A DNA stretch of 64,000 bases. Source: an uncultured Bacteroidia bacterium. GTDB lineage: Bacteria; Bacteroidota; Bacteroidia; Bacteroidales; UBA932. The stretch covers positions 1 through 64,000 of the forward strand of contig CADCHE010000006.1 in the NCBI GenBank assembly GCA_902801205.1. The letters are read 5' to 3'. Of the stretch, positions 16,104 through 24,882 are shown one piece after another. Both the position numbers and the translations under genes were made by a program. Position 1 is the stretch's first letter. Every line of letters starts with the position of its first letter. The notes beneath the pieces were generated by a model. The model did not search any database. It saw only the letters and a program-made list of their open reading frames with translations, and had not been told where the DNA came from.

Positions 16104-18197
16104 CTACTTCAGTGTCAAGTTGACGGTTGTCCCTTTCGCCGCTTTCGTACCCGCCTTCGGCGACTGTGCGCTCACATGGCCGCTGCCCGTGTAGGAGCAG
16201 CGCAAGCCGGCGCTCTCCAGTACGAAGAGGGCCTCGTCGATGCCCTTTCCCTTCAGGTCGGGGACCGTGTCCGCCTGTACCGTGGGGAAGGATGCCGCGA
16301 CGGCTGCCTTCGGCACGGAGCCCTTCTTGGTGATCTCCTCGCCCCAGGTCGGGTCGAGGGCATACAGCTGGTCCACGATCTGCCGCATCGCCGCCGCCGG
16401 CAGGACGCCGCCGTACAGGCTGCCCCGGATCAGGGTCGAGCGGACGCAGATGATCGCACTGTATTTGGGGTTGTCCGCCGGGAAAAAGCCGACGAACGTA
16501 CCGAGGTTCTTGTAGCTTCCGTCCCGCGTTACATACGGGTTGGCCATGCCGTATTTCTTGATTTCCTCGCCGGTGAGGACCTGGCGGGAGGTACCGGTCT
16601 TTCCGGCAACTTCCACCTTCGCCCCCTTGAGCCGCTTCGCGGTGCCTTCCGTCGTCACCGCCTTCATCGCCCGCAGCATCGTGTCGGCCGTCGCTTTCGA
16701 GCAGATCGAGGCATTCAGCACGCTCGGCCCGCGTTTCTCGACGGTCTTCCCGTTCTTTTCGATCCGCTCCACGAGGTAGGGTTTCATCATCCGTCCCTTG
16801 TTCGCGATGGCGTTGTAGAAGGTGAGGATGTGCAGGGGCGTTTCCTTGATGGCGTAGCCCATGCCGATCGATCCCAGGTCGCGGTCGGACCAGGCGGGGG
16901 AGTCCGGCGTGCGGAATTCCGGCTCCTGGAGGCCGTCGAGGTCGAAGTCGAAGGCCTTGCCCAGGTTGTACATGTACAGCTTGTCGAGGAACTTGCGCGG
17001 CTGGTCTTCGTAGTGGGTGACGGCCAGGTAGCGGAAGACATAGTTGGAGGAGATTTCGAATCCGTGGAGGATGGAGATGTCCTGCATGCCCTGCACGTGC
17101 GTGTCGACCGGATAGTCGCGGAAATGGCCGTTGTGCGTGGGGATCCGTTCATCCAGCGACTTGACATAGCCGTCTTCCAGGGCCGTCATCAGGGTTGTCG
17201 CCTTGAAGACGGAACCGGGCTCCGTGTTGAGGCCTACGGCCATGTTGTAGGTCTCGTTCAGGCTGCCGTCCGTGGTGTCGCGCACCAGGTTCACCATCGA
17301 GCGGATGGCTCCGGTCTTGACGTCCATCAGCACGGCGCAGGCCATGTCGATTCTGCTTTCATCCTGGATCTGCTCGCGGAGGGCGCGGTCCACGATGTCC
17401 TGGATCGTGATGTCCAGGGTCGTTATGATGTCCTTGCCGTCTTCGGCTTTCACGTAGGTGCTGTCGTAGTTCTGGATGCGGCGCCTGCCGTCGGTCTCCC
17501 GGAGCCAGATCTCGCCGCCCTGCCCGTGCAGCTGGTAGTCGAACTTGCCCTCCAGGCCGATGTGGTTGTTGCCGTTGGAGTTGCTGTTGTCCTTGATGTA
17601 GCCGATCGTACGGCGGGCCAGGGTCCCGTAAGGGTACTGCCGCGAGTCTTTCTTTGTGACGATGATGCCGCTGCGGTACTGTCCGTCCTCCATCAGGGGA
17701 AGCTTCTGCAGGCGGAGCAGCGTCTCCCGGTCGACGGCCTTTCCGAGCTTCATGTATTTGACACCGTTCTTGCGCCCCGCCATGATCTGCGCGAAATAGC
17801 CGTCCGCCGTGTTGTCCTTCATCTCGGCGGCCAGGCCGGCCGAGAACTTCCGGGCCTTCTCCTGCCATTCCGCTTCCATCTCCTTCCCCTTCTCGCCCTT
17901 CTTGGCGAAATAGTCCTTGCGGACGGTGCAGTCCATGTACAGCTGGTAGACGGGGGTGGACATCGCCAGGAGCCGGCCGTCGCAGGCCTTGATGGCGCCG
18001 CGCTTGGGCTCGATGACGCTGCGGGTGCTGGTCGGAAGGAAGTACGGCTCGATGTCCTTGTCCAGTTTCCAGAACACCTGGATCCAGGCCAGGCGGATGA
18101 TCAGGAGGAAGGCCAGCAGCAGGAAGCCGAGATATATGTAGTACAGGATCATGCCGATCCTGTCCCTCTCTTTCTTCGTGACGTTCTGCGATGCCAT
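16104..18197 (-). CDS. ftsI: Peptidoglycan transpeptidase FtsI (PBP3) with PASTA domain
   Basis: A class B penicillin-binding protein that cross-links septal peptidoglycan. A membrane helix (about 15-38) is followed by the dimerisation domain and the transpeptidase domain with SVFK (catalytic Ser329), SSN (383-385) and KTG (533-535). The last 60 residues form one PASTA domain (VPDLKGKGIDEALFVLESAG), usual in Bacteroidota FtsI but absent from E. coli. At 697 residues it is complete. It lies 21 bases after the ftsL-like gene. Confidence 0.96.
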   Translation of the reverse strand: MASQNVTKKERDRIGMILYYIYLGFLLLAFLLIIRLAWIQVFWKLDKDIEPYFLPTSTRSVIEPKRGAIKACDGRLLAMSTPVYQLYMDCTVRKDYFAKKGEKGKEMEAEWQEKARKFSAGLAAEMKDNTADGYFAQIMAGRKNGVKYMKLGKAVDRETLLRLQKLPLMEDGQYRSGIIVTKKDSRQYPYGTLARRTIGYIKDNSNSNGNNHIGLEGKFDYQLHGQGGEIWLRETDGRRRIQNYDSTYVKAEDGKDIITTLDITIQDIVDRALREQIQDESRIDMACAVLMDVKTGAIRSMVNLVRDTTDGSLNETYNMAVGLNTEPGSVFKATTLMTALEDGYVKSLDERIPTHNGHFRDYPVDTHVQGMQDISILHGFEISSNYVFRYLAVTHYEDQPRKFLDKLYMYNLGKAFDFDLDGLQEPEFRTPDSPAWSDRDLGSIGMGYAIKETPLHILTFYNAIANKGRMMKPYLVERIEKNGKTVEKRGPSVLNASICSKATADTMLRAMKAVTTEGTAKRLKGAKVEVAGKTGTSRQVLTGEEIKKYGMANPYVTRDGSYKNLGTFVGFFPADNPKYSAIICVRSTLIRGSLYGGVLPAAAMRQIVDQLYALDPTWGEEITKKGSVPKAAVAASFPTVQADTVPDLKGKGIDEALFVLESAGLRCSYTGSGHVSAQSPKAGTKAAKGTTVNLTLK

Positions 18198-18218
18198 GTC
18201 TCTTTCTCCTTTCCTCTG

Positions 18219-18590
18219 TTATTTTTTGATCCGGGCCGCCGGTTCCTCGGGGATATCGAGGGTGGAGCCCTGTGCGCGGAGCATGTCCTGCACCTTGCTC
18301 ATCCGTCCCATGCTGACCAGTTCGATCGTCTTCTGGGTATGGGCGATCTCAATGTCTTCCAGCGCCTTGCGGCCTGTCTCGACCCGCGTCATCGTCTTTT
18401 CGATCTTCAGGCTCAGGTAGATGCTGACCCAGAAGAGGAGGAAGGTGTAGATGATGTGGATGAAATACTTGCTGGCCTGGAACCGCAGGAGGAATTCCCC
18501 GCGGAGGGTCGCCATGAACGCGTTCCGGAGCCAGGCACCGACATCCGAGAACTTCCATTTCTTCCTTTCTTTCTCTCCGAGCATCTTCAA
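18219..18590 (-). CDS. FtsL-like divisome protein
   Basis: A 123-residue bitopic protein with a basic cytoplasmic start, one hydrophobic helix (about residues 43-64, FIHIIYTFLLFWVSIYLSL) and a periplasmic heptad-like helix rich in charged residues. This is the FtsL/DivIC topology. FtsL diverges too fast for a sequence-only call. Identification rests on topology and on its place between rsmH (4-base overlap) and ftsI, the standard position of ftsL. Confidence 0.78.
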   Translation of the reverse strand: MKMLGEKERKKWKFSDVGAWLRNAFMATLRGEFLLRFQASKYFIHIIYTFLLFWVSIYLSLKIEKTMTRVETGRKALEDIEIAHTQKTIELVSMGRMSKVQDMLRAQGSTLDIPEEPAARIKK

Positions 18591-19540
18591 GCCTCCTCCG
18601 TCTTTTCTGCGACGCGCAGCTTGGCGCTGCGTGCGCGCGTGTTTTGCGTAATCTCATCTTCGCGGGGGGTGACCGGCTTCCGGTTCACGGCCCGCAGCGG
18701 GGCCGCCGTGCGCCCGTACAGGTCTTTCTCTTCGCGGCCGTCTGCCCGTCCCGTGCGGATGAAGTTCTTCACCAGCCGGTCTTCCAGCGAATGATAGGTG
18801 ATGACGGCCAGCCTTCCGCCCGGCCGGAGCACCCGTGCAGCACCTTCCAGAAATTTCTCCAGGGAGCGCATTTCGTGGTTGACTTCGATCCGCAGGGCCT
18901 GGAATACCTTTGCCAGGACCTTGTGCGCCCCGAATTCCGGCAGGACGCTCTCCAGCGCCCGGACCAGGTCGCCGGTCGTCCGGATGGGGCCGCGGTCGCG
19001 TGCCGCCACGATGAGGGTCGCCATCCTGCGGGCGCCGTCCACCTCGCCGTAGAGGTGGAGGATCCGCTCGAGCTGCGCCGCGTCGGCCCCGTTCACGAGG
19101 TCGGCCGCCGTCGTGCCTCCTTCCGTGTTCATCCGCATGTCCAGCGGGGCGTCGTAGCGGAAGGAAAACCCCCGTTCCGGCGTATCGAACTGGTGTGAGG
19201 AGACCCCCAGGTCGGCCAGGATGCCGTCCGGGCCGGCGGCGATGCGTGCGGCAAGGGCGGGATCGGCGGACGCGAGGTCGTGCGCAAGCAGGCGGAGCTG
19301 CCCTTCGAGGAAGCGGAAATCGCTCCGGACCAGGGTCAAGCGCCCGTCGTCGATGCGGTTCTGCAAGGCGTCGCTGTCACGATCGAAGGCGATGACGTGA
19401 CCGTCTTCATGTAAGCGTGAAAGGATTCCGGCGGTGTGACCACCGCCTCCGAATGTGACGTCGACGTAGATTCCTGATGGAGAGGTGACGAGGGCGGAAA
19501 GGCTCTCGTCCAGCATCACCGGTGTATGGTATCCTGACAT
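18587..19540 (-). CDS. rsmH: 16S rRNA m4C1402 methyltransferase RsmH (MraW)
   Basis: A SAM-dependent N4-methyltransferase acting on C1402 in the ribosomal decoding site. The start YHTPVMLDE and the SAM loop VDVTFGGGGHTAGIL are diagnostic, and the late segment VITYHSLEDRLVK matches the family. At 317 residues it is complete. It begins 12 bases after mraZ, and its end overlaps the ftsL-like gene by four bases, implying translational coupling. Confidence 0.97.
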   Translation of the reverse strand: MSGYHTPVMLDESLSALVTSPSGIYVDVTFGGGGHTAGILSRLHEDGHVIAFDRDSDALQNRIDDGRLTLVRSDFRFLEGQLRLLAHDLASADPALAARIAAGPDGILADLGVSSHQFDTPERGFSFRYDAPLDMRMNTEGGTTAADLVNGADAAQLERILHLYGEVDGARRMATLIVAARDRGPIRTTGDLVRALESVLPEFGAHKVLAKVFQALRIEVNHEMRSLEKFLEGAARVLRPGGRLAVITYHSLEDRLVKNFIRTGRADGREEKDLYGRTAAPLRAVNRKPVTPREDEITQNTRARSAKLRVAEKTEEA

Positions 19541-19552
19541 GTTCCGCTCCTC

Positions 19553-20005
19553 CTATTTTTCAGAGGAGAGCTGTCCGGCGATGGTAAGGAATTCTTCGTT
19601 CGAGATCGTGCTGGCCTCGTATTTCTCCTTGGCCCAGATCTCGATCTTGTAATCATTGCCCGCGAACACTACCTCCTTGGTTACACCGATGGATTCCAAA
19701 AGCTTCCGGGGAATGGACAGGCGTCCGAGCTTGCCGTCGGGCTCGACGACGGCGCGGTCGCTCATGTACTTCCGCCAGAAAGCGGCGTGGGCGCGGTTGA
19801 AGAAATTCAGACGGGACTTGACTTCTTCGGACTGGTGCTCCCACTCGGCGTAGGTGTACATTTCCAGACAGTCTTCGAAGATGTCCTTCTTGATGACGAA
19901 ACGCATGTCACCATCGGAGGGGACCAGCCCCTTGAACGCCGCGGGGAAGACGATCCTCCCCTTGTCGTCGACTTTGGCAGTGTATTCTCCGATAAATGTG
20001 ACCAT
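19553..20005 (-). CDS. mraZ: Transcriptional regulator MraZ
   Basis: The first gene of the dcw operon and, by work on E. coli, its autorepressor. Two tandem AbrB/SpoVT-like half-domains are visible: FIGEYTAKVDDKGRIVFPAA near the start and LGRLSIPRKLLESIG near residue 90-105. The ATG at 20005 gives 150 residues and starts where the family starts. A GTG at 20023 would add six residues and has a GAAGAGG only three bases upstream, so it is less likely. Its probable operator lies immediately upstream. Confidence 0.95.
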   Translation of the reverse strand: MVTFIGEYTAKVDDKGRIVFPAAFKGLVPSDGDMRFVIKKDIFEDCLEMYTYAEWEHQSEEVKSRLNFFNRAHAAFWRKYMSDRAVVEPDGKLGRLSIPRKLLESIGVTKEVVFAGNDYKIEIWAKEKYEASTISNEEFLTIAGQLSSEK

Positions 20006-20057
20006 ACTGTATAACTCTATCACAAACCTCTTCAGGTTCGCCTTTCACGCTTGGATA

Positions 20058-20109
20058 CAAAAGTAGCAATTATTTTCCATTTTCTTCCACCTTTTTCCAA
20101 TTTTTTCCA
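20058..20109 (-). promoter_or_regulatory. dcw operon promoter with four MraZ-like boxes
   Basis: On the minus strand an exact TAnnTTTG element, TACTTTTG (20058-20065), precedes mraZ. Upstream, TGGAA occurs four times at exactly 10-bp spacing (20075-79, 20085-89, 20095-99, 20105-109), each separated by five variable bases. E. coli MraZ binds TGGGN repeats with 5-bp spacers, so this looks like the equivalent operator covering the -33 region. Autoregulation is inferred. Confidence 0.75.
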
Positions 20110-20146
20110 CAACTTTTTGAACCGGGCAAAAAAATGAAGAAAAAGC

Positions 20147-20177
20147 TTGGATTTCCGCCGGATTCTGCATAGTTTTG
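20147..20177 (+). promoter_or_regulatory. Promoter reading toward cysK
   Basis: TTG (20147-20149), then 20 bp, then TAGTTTTG (20170-20177), an exact -7 consensus at the spacing expected for the Bacteroidota primary sigma factor. Transcription would start near 20183, about 165 bases before the cysK ATG. Confidence 0.65.
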
Positions 20178-20182
20178 CCAAA

Positions 20183-20333
20183 GACAAAAGCCATGAGATT
20201 TTTCTGCGCATACAGCTGTTGTTGTGCCGGTCCCCGGGGATTGGTGCGGTAAAGCGTGCAGATAAGTCAGATCGGTCTTCCTTGTCCAGACACGTATGCC
20301 TGCCAATCTGTTTTGGCGGGTTTTTTTGTTTTT
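20183..20333 (+). ncRNA. Predicted structured leader or small RNA upstream of cysK
   Basis: About 150 nt between a good promoter and an intrinsic terminator, with no convincing ORF. A GC-rich hairpin (about 20226-20246, GCCGGTCCCC facing GGGGATTGGTGC) sits in the middle, and GACAA (20183-20187) can pair with TTGTC (20282-20286) to close the structure. TTGGTG (20241-20246) could instead pair with TGCCAA (20301-20306), the 5' arm of the terminator, which is attenuator geometry. It could be a cis-regulatory leader of cysK-cysE or a free small RNA (6S-like architecture). No known riboswitch consensus was recognised. Confidence 0.5.
20299..20333 (+). terminator. Intrinsic terminator in the cysK leader
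   Basis: An 8-bp stem (20299-20306 with 20313-20320, one G-U pair) has a 6-base loop and is followed by seven T, one G and further T. It ends about 17 bases before the cysK start codon, so it must be read through or bypassed for cysK expression from the upstream promoter. Confidence 0.75.
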
Positions 20334-20350
20334 CTTTTATCTTTAAGGTT

Positions 20351-21280
20351 ATGGTAAACAAGAACTTAACACAGCTGATCGGCCGTACGCCGCTGCTGGA
20401 GCTCCCTCCGAAGGAGGGGCAGGTCGCCCGGATCATCGTCAAGCTCGAGTACTTCAATCCCGGCGGCAGCGTCAAGGACCGCATCGCCTTGGCGATGGTC
20501 GAAGACGCCGAGCGGAAGGGCATCCTCCGTCCCGGTGCCACCATCATCGAGCCGACCAGCGGCAACACGGGCGTCGGCCTGGCCTGGGTGGCTGCCGCAC
20601 GCGGCTACAAGGCAATCCTGACCATGCCCGAGACCATGAGCCAGGAGCGGCGCAACCTGCTCAAGGCACTGGGCGCCCGGCTGGAACTCACCCCCGGCGC
20701 CGAGGGCATGAAGGGCGCCATCCGCAAGGCGGAGGAACTGCGCGACGCGATCCCCGGCGCCGTGATCCTCGGCCAGTTCATCAATCCTGCGAATCCGGAC
20801 GCCCATTACCGGACGACGGGCCCCGAGATCTGGGAGGGTACGGAAGGCGCCGTCGACCTCTTCGTGGCGGGCGTCGGCACCGGCGGGACAGTCAGCGGCA
20901 CGGGAAAATTCCTGAAAGAGCGGAAACCGGGCGTGCGCGTCGTGGCGGTCGAGCCGGCCTCCTCGCCGGTCCTCTCGCAGGGCGTTTCCGGCAAGCACAA
21001 GATCCAGGGCATCGGCGCGGGTTTCGTTCCCGCCACCTATGACGCTTCCGTCATCGACGAGGTGCTGACCGTGACGGATGACGATGCGTTCCGCGGCGCG
21101 CGGGCTCTCACCGCCGCCGGCCTGCTCGTGGGTATCTCTTCCGGCGCCGCCTACCATGCGGCGACCGTCCTGGCCGCCCGTCCGGAAAATGCCGGGAAGA
21201 CCATCGTCGCCCTGCTGCCGGACACCGGCGAGCGTTATCTTTCCACCGCACTGTTCAACAAAGAGGAGTATCCGCTATGA
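20351..21280 (+). CDS. cysK: Cysteine synthase A (O-acetylserine sulfhydrylase)
   Basis: A PLP enzyme that makes L-cysteine from O-acetylserine and sulfide. The PLP lysine is Lys42 in NPGGSVKDR, and the phosphate-binding and substrate loops [11 protein letters not shown] and [12 protein letters not shown] are present. The ATG at 20351 gives 309 residues, normal for CysK; the longer frame runs back through the leader RNA. Its stop overlaps the start of cysE by four bases (ATGA), so synthase and acetyltransferase are coupled. Expression may be controlled by the terminator in its leader. Confidence 0.96.
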   Translation: MVNKNLTQLIGRTPLLELPPKEGQVARIIVKLEYFNPGGSVKDRIALAMVEDAERKGILRPGATIIEPTSGNTGVGLAWVAAARGYKAILTMPETMSQERRNLLKALGARLELTPGAEGMKGAIRKAEELRDAIPGAVILGQFINPANPDAHYRTTGPEIWEGTEGAVDLFVAGVGTGGTVSGTGKFLKERKPGVRVVAVEPASSPVLSQGVSGKHKIQGIGAGFVPATYDASVIDEVLTVTDDDAFRGARALTAAGLLVGISSGAAYHAATVLAARPENAGKTIVALLPDTGERYLSTALFNKEEYPL

Positions 21281-22014
21281 CCGGGTGCACGAGTTGCGTA
21301 CAGCGGGGCGTCCTGATCCGCAAGCTGATGGAGCAGGTCCGTTTCGCTTTTTTCCCTGAGTATTACGGCGAAGGCGCCGGGGAAGGACTGTCCTCCCTGG
21401 CCTTCGCCTTATTGGGTGAGGAACAGGCCCGCAAGTTCCTGGAACGCCTGCCGGAAATCAATGCGAAGGTCCGGGGCGACGTGGAGGCCATCGCGGCCAA
21501 TGACCCTGCCGCCGTCGACCGCGAAGAGATCGTCGTCAGCTACCCCGGCGTCCATGTGATGCTGCATTACCGCGTGGCGCACCAGCTGCTGGAGCAGGGC
21601 GTGAAGGTGATCCCCCGGATCATCTCGGAAATGGCGCACGGACAGACCGGCGTGGACATCCATCCGGCGGCGCGGATCGGGGAGCATTTCGCCATCGACC
21701 ACGGCACCGGCATCGTCATCGGAGAGACGGCGGTCATCGGGAATCATGTGATGCTGTATCAAGGCGTTACGCTTGGCGCAAAGCACTTCCGATACGACCC
21801 GGAGGGCCGTCCGATGAACATCCCGCGGCATCCCATCCTGGAGGATAACGTGACGGTGTACTCGAACACGTCGATCCTCGGCCGCGTCCGCATCGGTCAC
21901 GACACCGTGATCGGCGGCAACGTCTGGCTCACCCACGACGTACCGCCCTTCTCCAAGGTGCTGCAGACCCGCGCCGTTACCACCCAGGTATTCGACGGTG
22001 GCGAAGGCATCTGA
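21277..22014 (+). CDS. cysE: Serine O-acetyltransferase
   Basis: This enzyme makes O-acetylserine from serine and acetyl-CoA, supplying CysK. Residues about 95-235 form the left-handed parallel beta helix with hexapeptide repeats, including [19 protein letters not shown] and the catalytic-His context. The C-terminus ends FDGGEGI rather than the isoleucine-terminated DGxGI tail of E. coli, but still ends in Ile, compatible with insertion into the CysK active site. The N-terminus has two cysteines in CTSC (4-7), unusual for the family. The short-helical-domain form (245 residues) is like EpsC. Confidence 0.94.
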   Translation: MTGCTSCVQRGVLIRKLMEQVRFAFFPEYYGEGAGEGLSSLAFALLGEEQARKFLERLPEINAKVRGDVEAIAANDPAAVDREEIVVSYPGVHVMLHYRVAHQLLEQGVKVIPRIISEMAHGQTGVDIHPAARIGEHFAIDHGTGIVIGETAVIGNHVMLYQGVTLGAKHFRYDPEGRPMNIPRHPILEDNVTVYSNTSILGRVRIGHDTVIGGNVWLTHDVPPFSKVLQTRAVTTQVFDGGEGI

Positions 22015-22084
22015 CCGCTGGAAGGCATGGTCCGTTTTTCCGGTTGAAAAATAATGCGTATCTTGACGGAAATATCAAAAACAG

Positions 22085-24025
22085 ATGATGATGCGAAAGG
22101 TTCTGATGAAGTGGGGAGCGGCTGCCGCCGTGCTGCTCATGCTCGCCTCCTGCGGGCGGAACGCCTGCGACTTGCAAGAAGGCGGACGGGTCTCCCTGGG
22201 GAAAACGGTTTCTTCTTTCCGTCTGAGCGGAGAATACTGCCTGGATTCCGCCGCGGTCGGAGCGGTTGTCTTCCACGATGACGGCACCGGAAGCGGCTAC
22301 ACCGTATTGCTCTCCGACGGCCCCGTCGACGGTTCGATCCGGAGCGGCTCGCTGCTCCATGTCCGCAACCTGTACCGCAGCATGGGCAAGGAAGGGGAGT
22401 GGAATCCCTTCGAAGTGGCTGTCCGGGGGAAGAACATTTCCGTGAAGATCCGCGGCATCGACGTCGTCTGCTACACGGAGCCGGAACAGCCCTTCCGCCT
22501 GGACAAGTATGCCGCGATGCGCCTGGGCAGCGGTGAAGTCCGCCTGGAGGCCCTCCAGGGCGGTCTCCGGGCCCGGAACCTGCGCCTGGAACGCCTGGAA
22601 GACGGGGCGGTGAACCCCGCGGACACCCTTCCGCCGGTGGACGAGACAACCGACCGTGCCATCCGCTTCCAGCAGGAAGATTTCCCGGTCATCGACTGGC
22701 ATGTCCACCTCAAGGGCGGGCTTACGGCACAGCAGGCGCACGCCATGTCCATGAACTACGGCATCAATTACGGCGTGGCCCCGAATGCCGGCGAAGGCGG
22801 TGTGGGACGGATGCTTGCGGACGATGCCGAGGTCTATGCCTATTATGACGAGATGAAAGACCTGCCTTTCCTGTACGGCGTACAGGGCGAAGGGCGCCGC
22901 TGGACGGCCCAGTTCTCGCGTGAGGCGCTGGGTACGTTCGACTATCTCTTCACCGATGCGATGACCATCGTGGACCACAAGGGCCGGCTGAGCCGCATCT
23001 ACCGCGATGAAGAGGTGTTCACCGACGGTGTGACGGAGCAGCAGTACATGGACCACCTGACCGACCAGACGGTGAAGATCCTCAGCAACGAACCGGCCGA
23101 TTTCTTCGCCAACGCCTTCTTCCTGCCCGCTTTCCTGGCCGGCCGCTTCGACCAGATGTGGACGCCGGAGCGCGTGGACCGCGTGCTCGACGTGATGCAG
23201 CGTGAGGGCATCGCCTTGGAAATCAGTGCCCGGTACGACATCCCCGGAGAACGGATCGTCCGTGCCGCGAAGGCCCGCGGCATCAAGTTCACCTTCGGCA
23301 CCAACAACGTGGATGCCGATTTCGGCCGCCTGGAATACAGCCTCGACCTGGCCCGCAAGTGCGGCCTGACGAAGGAGGACATGTGGTTCCCTTCGATGAG
23401 CACCCGTGCCTCGCGTCCGGTCGTGATCTACAATGATTTCTCGGGCGGGACGGCCCGGGAACTCTTCAACGGGAAGGATCTTTCGGGGTGGGTGCCCGTA
23501 ACGGATCCCGCTGATACGTCCGGGGCCGATCCTGCCGCCGTGTTCACCGTCAAGGACGGCCTCCTGCAGATTTCCGGCCGGCCGTTCGGCTATCTGCGGA
23601 CCGACCGGCAGTATGCCGACTACACGCTCTTCGTGGAATGGCGCTGGGTCGGTCAGGGAACCAACAGCGGCCTGTTCCAGCGCGTACAGGAGGGCGACAA
23701 GGTGTGGCCCTGCGCCGTGGAGTGCCAGCTGATGGCCGGCCGGGCGGGCGACCTGGTGAGCCTGGGCGGCGCCCGCATCGCCGAGATCCCGTTCGACCCC
23801 GCCGTGAAGTTCCCGGTCAAGAAGCGCAACCATCCGGATGCGGCGCTCGAACTCCCGGACGGGGAATGGAACCGCGCCGAGATCATCTGCCGGGGCAACC
23901 GGATGACCGTCTACATCAACGGCAGCCTGGAGAACGAGGCGACGCTTTCCGCGACCGCCGGCTATATTGCCCTGCAGAGCGAAGGAGGGCCTCTGGAAAT
24001 CCGCTCGGTCCGGCTGAAACTGTAA
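22085..24025 (+). CDS. Lipoprotein with DUF1080-like / PHP-like / DUF1080 domains
   Basis: The lipobox LASC (Cys23) predicts envelope anchoring. Residues about 31-185 look like a DUF1080-type beta sandwich (ending LRARNLRLERL). Residues about 195-455 begin VIDWHVHLKGG and resemble a PHP or amidohydrolase-type metal hydrolase. Residues about 460-646 are a clear DUF1080 domain (ARELFNGKDLSGW ... YIALQSEGGPLEIRSVRL), the family now linked to 3-keto-glycoside hydrolysis or elimination. Three ATGs in a row mark the start; the first was used. No operon partner is evident: cysE ends 70 bases upstream and proB has its own promoter. Substrate unknown. Confidence 0.75.
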   Translation: MMMRKVLMKWGAAAAVLLMLASCGRNACDLQEGGRVSLGKTVSSFRLSGEYCLDSAAVGAVVFHDDGTGSGYTVLLSDGPVDGSIRSGSLLHVRNLYRSMGKEGEWNPFEVAVRGKNISVKIRGIDVVCYTEPEQPFRLDKYAAMRLGSGEVRLEALQGGLRARNLRLERLEDGAVNPADTLPPVDETTDRAIRFQQEDFPVIDWHVHLKGGLTAQQAHAMSMNYGINYGVAPNAGEGGVGRMLADDAEVYAYYDEMKDLPFLYGVQGEGRRWTAQFSREALGTFDYLFTDAMTIVDHKGRLSRIYRDEEVFTDGVTEQQYMDHLTDQTVKILSNEPADFFANAFFLPAFLAGRFDQMWTPERVDRVLDVMQREGIALEISARYDIPGERIVRAAKARGIKFTFGTNNVDADFGRLEYSLDLARKCGLTKEDMWFPSMSTRASRPVVIYNDFSGGTARELFNGKDLSGWVPVTDPADTSGADPAAVFTVKDGLLQISGRPFGYLRTDRQYADYTLFVEWRWVGQGTNSGLFQRVQEGDKVWPCAVECQLMAGRAGDLVSLGGARIAEIPFDPAVKFPVKKRNHPDAALELPDGEWNRAEIICRGNRMTVYINGSLENEATLSATAGYIALQSEGGPLEIRSVRLKL

Positions 24026-24042
24026 TCCGGGCCGCGCGGGCG

Positions 24043-24074
24043 TTTGCGATTCTACGGGTTTTTCGCTACATTTG
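24043..24074 (+). promoter_or_regulatory. proBAC promoter
   Basis: TTTG (24043-24046), a 20-bp spacer and TACATTTG (24067-24074): a full match to the Bacteroidota promoter consensus. It rules out the TTG at 24072 as the proB start. Confidence 0.8.
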
Positions 24075-24086
24075 CTCTCGTATATA

Positions 24087-24872
24087 ATGCGAACGATGAA
24101 AACACCCGTCAAAAGAATCACCATCAAGGTAGGGAGCAACGTGCTCACGCGCCCCGGCGGGAAGTTGGACGTCACCCGGATGTCGGCCCTCGTGGACCAG
24201 ATCGCCGTGCTGCGGGAGCGGGGGATCGAAGTGATCCTCGTCTCTTCGGGCGCCGTGGCCTCGGGGCGCAGCCTGATCACCCCCGCAGGCGGGCTGGACG
24301 AAGTGGACAGCCGCCAGCTTTTCTCCGCCATCGGCCAGGCCCGGCTGATGGGACGTTACTACGACATGTTCAAGGACCATGACCTGCTCGTCGGGCAGGT
24401 GCTGACGATGAAGGAGTCCTTCTCGGATCCGGAGCATTACGCCAACCAGCGGAACTGCATGCGCGTGATGCTGCGTGAGGGCGTGATTCCGATCGTGAAC
24501 GAGAATGACACCGTGTCCTTGAGCGAGCTGATGTTCACCGACAACGACGAACTGTCCGGCGTCATCGCCACGATGATGGAATGCGACCACCTGGTCATCC
24601 TGAGCAATGTCGACGGCGTCTTCGACGGCGACCCGTCCGATCCGACCTCGCAGGTCATCCCCTTCGTCCGTCCGGGCGACGACCTGGACGCCTGCGTCCG
24701 GGAAGGGAAGTCCCCCGCCGGCCGCGGCGGCATGTCTTCGAAGATGCGGGTTGCCCGCAGCGTCGCCGCCAAGGGCATCGAAGTGGTCGTCGCCTGCGGC
24801 CGCCGCGAGAACATCCTCATCGACCTGGTGGACGGCGCCGCCGTTCCTTGCACAACGTTCATCCCTGCTTGA
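24087..24872 (+). CDS. proB: Glutamate 5-kinase
   Basis: This enzyme phosphorylates glutamate in the first step of proline synthesis. The amino-acid-kinase fold shows [21 protein letters not shown], the NENDTVS motif and [10 protein letters not shown]. At about 260 residues it lacks the C-terminal PUA domain of the E. coli enzyme, a common short form. The ATG at 24087 is the first after the promoter; an ATG at 24096 (MKTPVKRI) is an equally good start. proA follows ten bases after the stop. Confidence 0.95.
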   Translation: MRTMKTPVKRITIKVGSNVLTRPGGKLDVTRMSALVDQIAVLRERGIEVILVSSGAVASGRSLITPAGGLDEVDSRQLFSAIGQARLMGRYYDMFKDHDLLVGQVLTMKESFSDPEHYANQRNCMRVMLREGVIPIVNENDTVSLSELMFTDNDELSGVIATMMECDHLVILSNVDGVFDGDPSDPTSQVIPFVRPGDDLDACVREGKSPAGRGGMSSKMRVARSVAAKGIEVVVACGRRENILIDLVDGAAVPCTTFIPA

Positions 24873-24882
24873 GATACCGAAT

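Noticed and set aside
20075..20109. Short regular repeats that could suggest a CRISPR-like array
   Set aside because: Units are only 5 bp with 5-bp spacers, which fits a protein operator; CRISPR repeats are 21 bp or longer with spacers of about 30 bp.
20338..20345. TATCTTTA as a cysK promoter
   Set aside because: It ends only five bases before the ATG and differs from the consensus in the last base; use would give an almost leaderless transcript.
24072..24086. TTG start for proB
   Set aside because: It lies inside the -7 element TACATTTG, so it would not be transcribed from that promoter.
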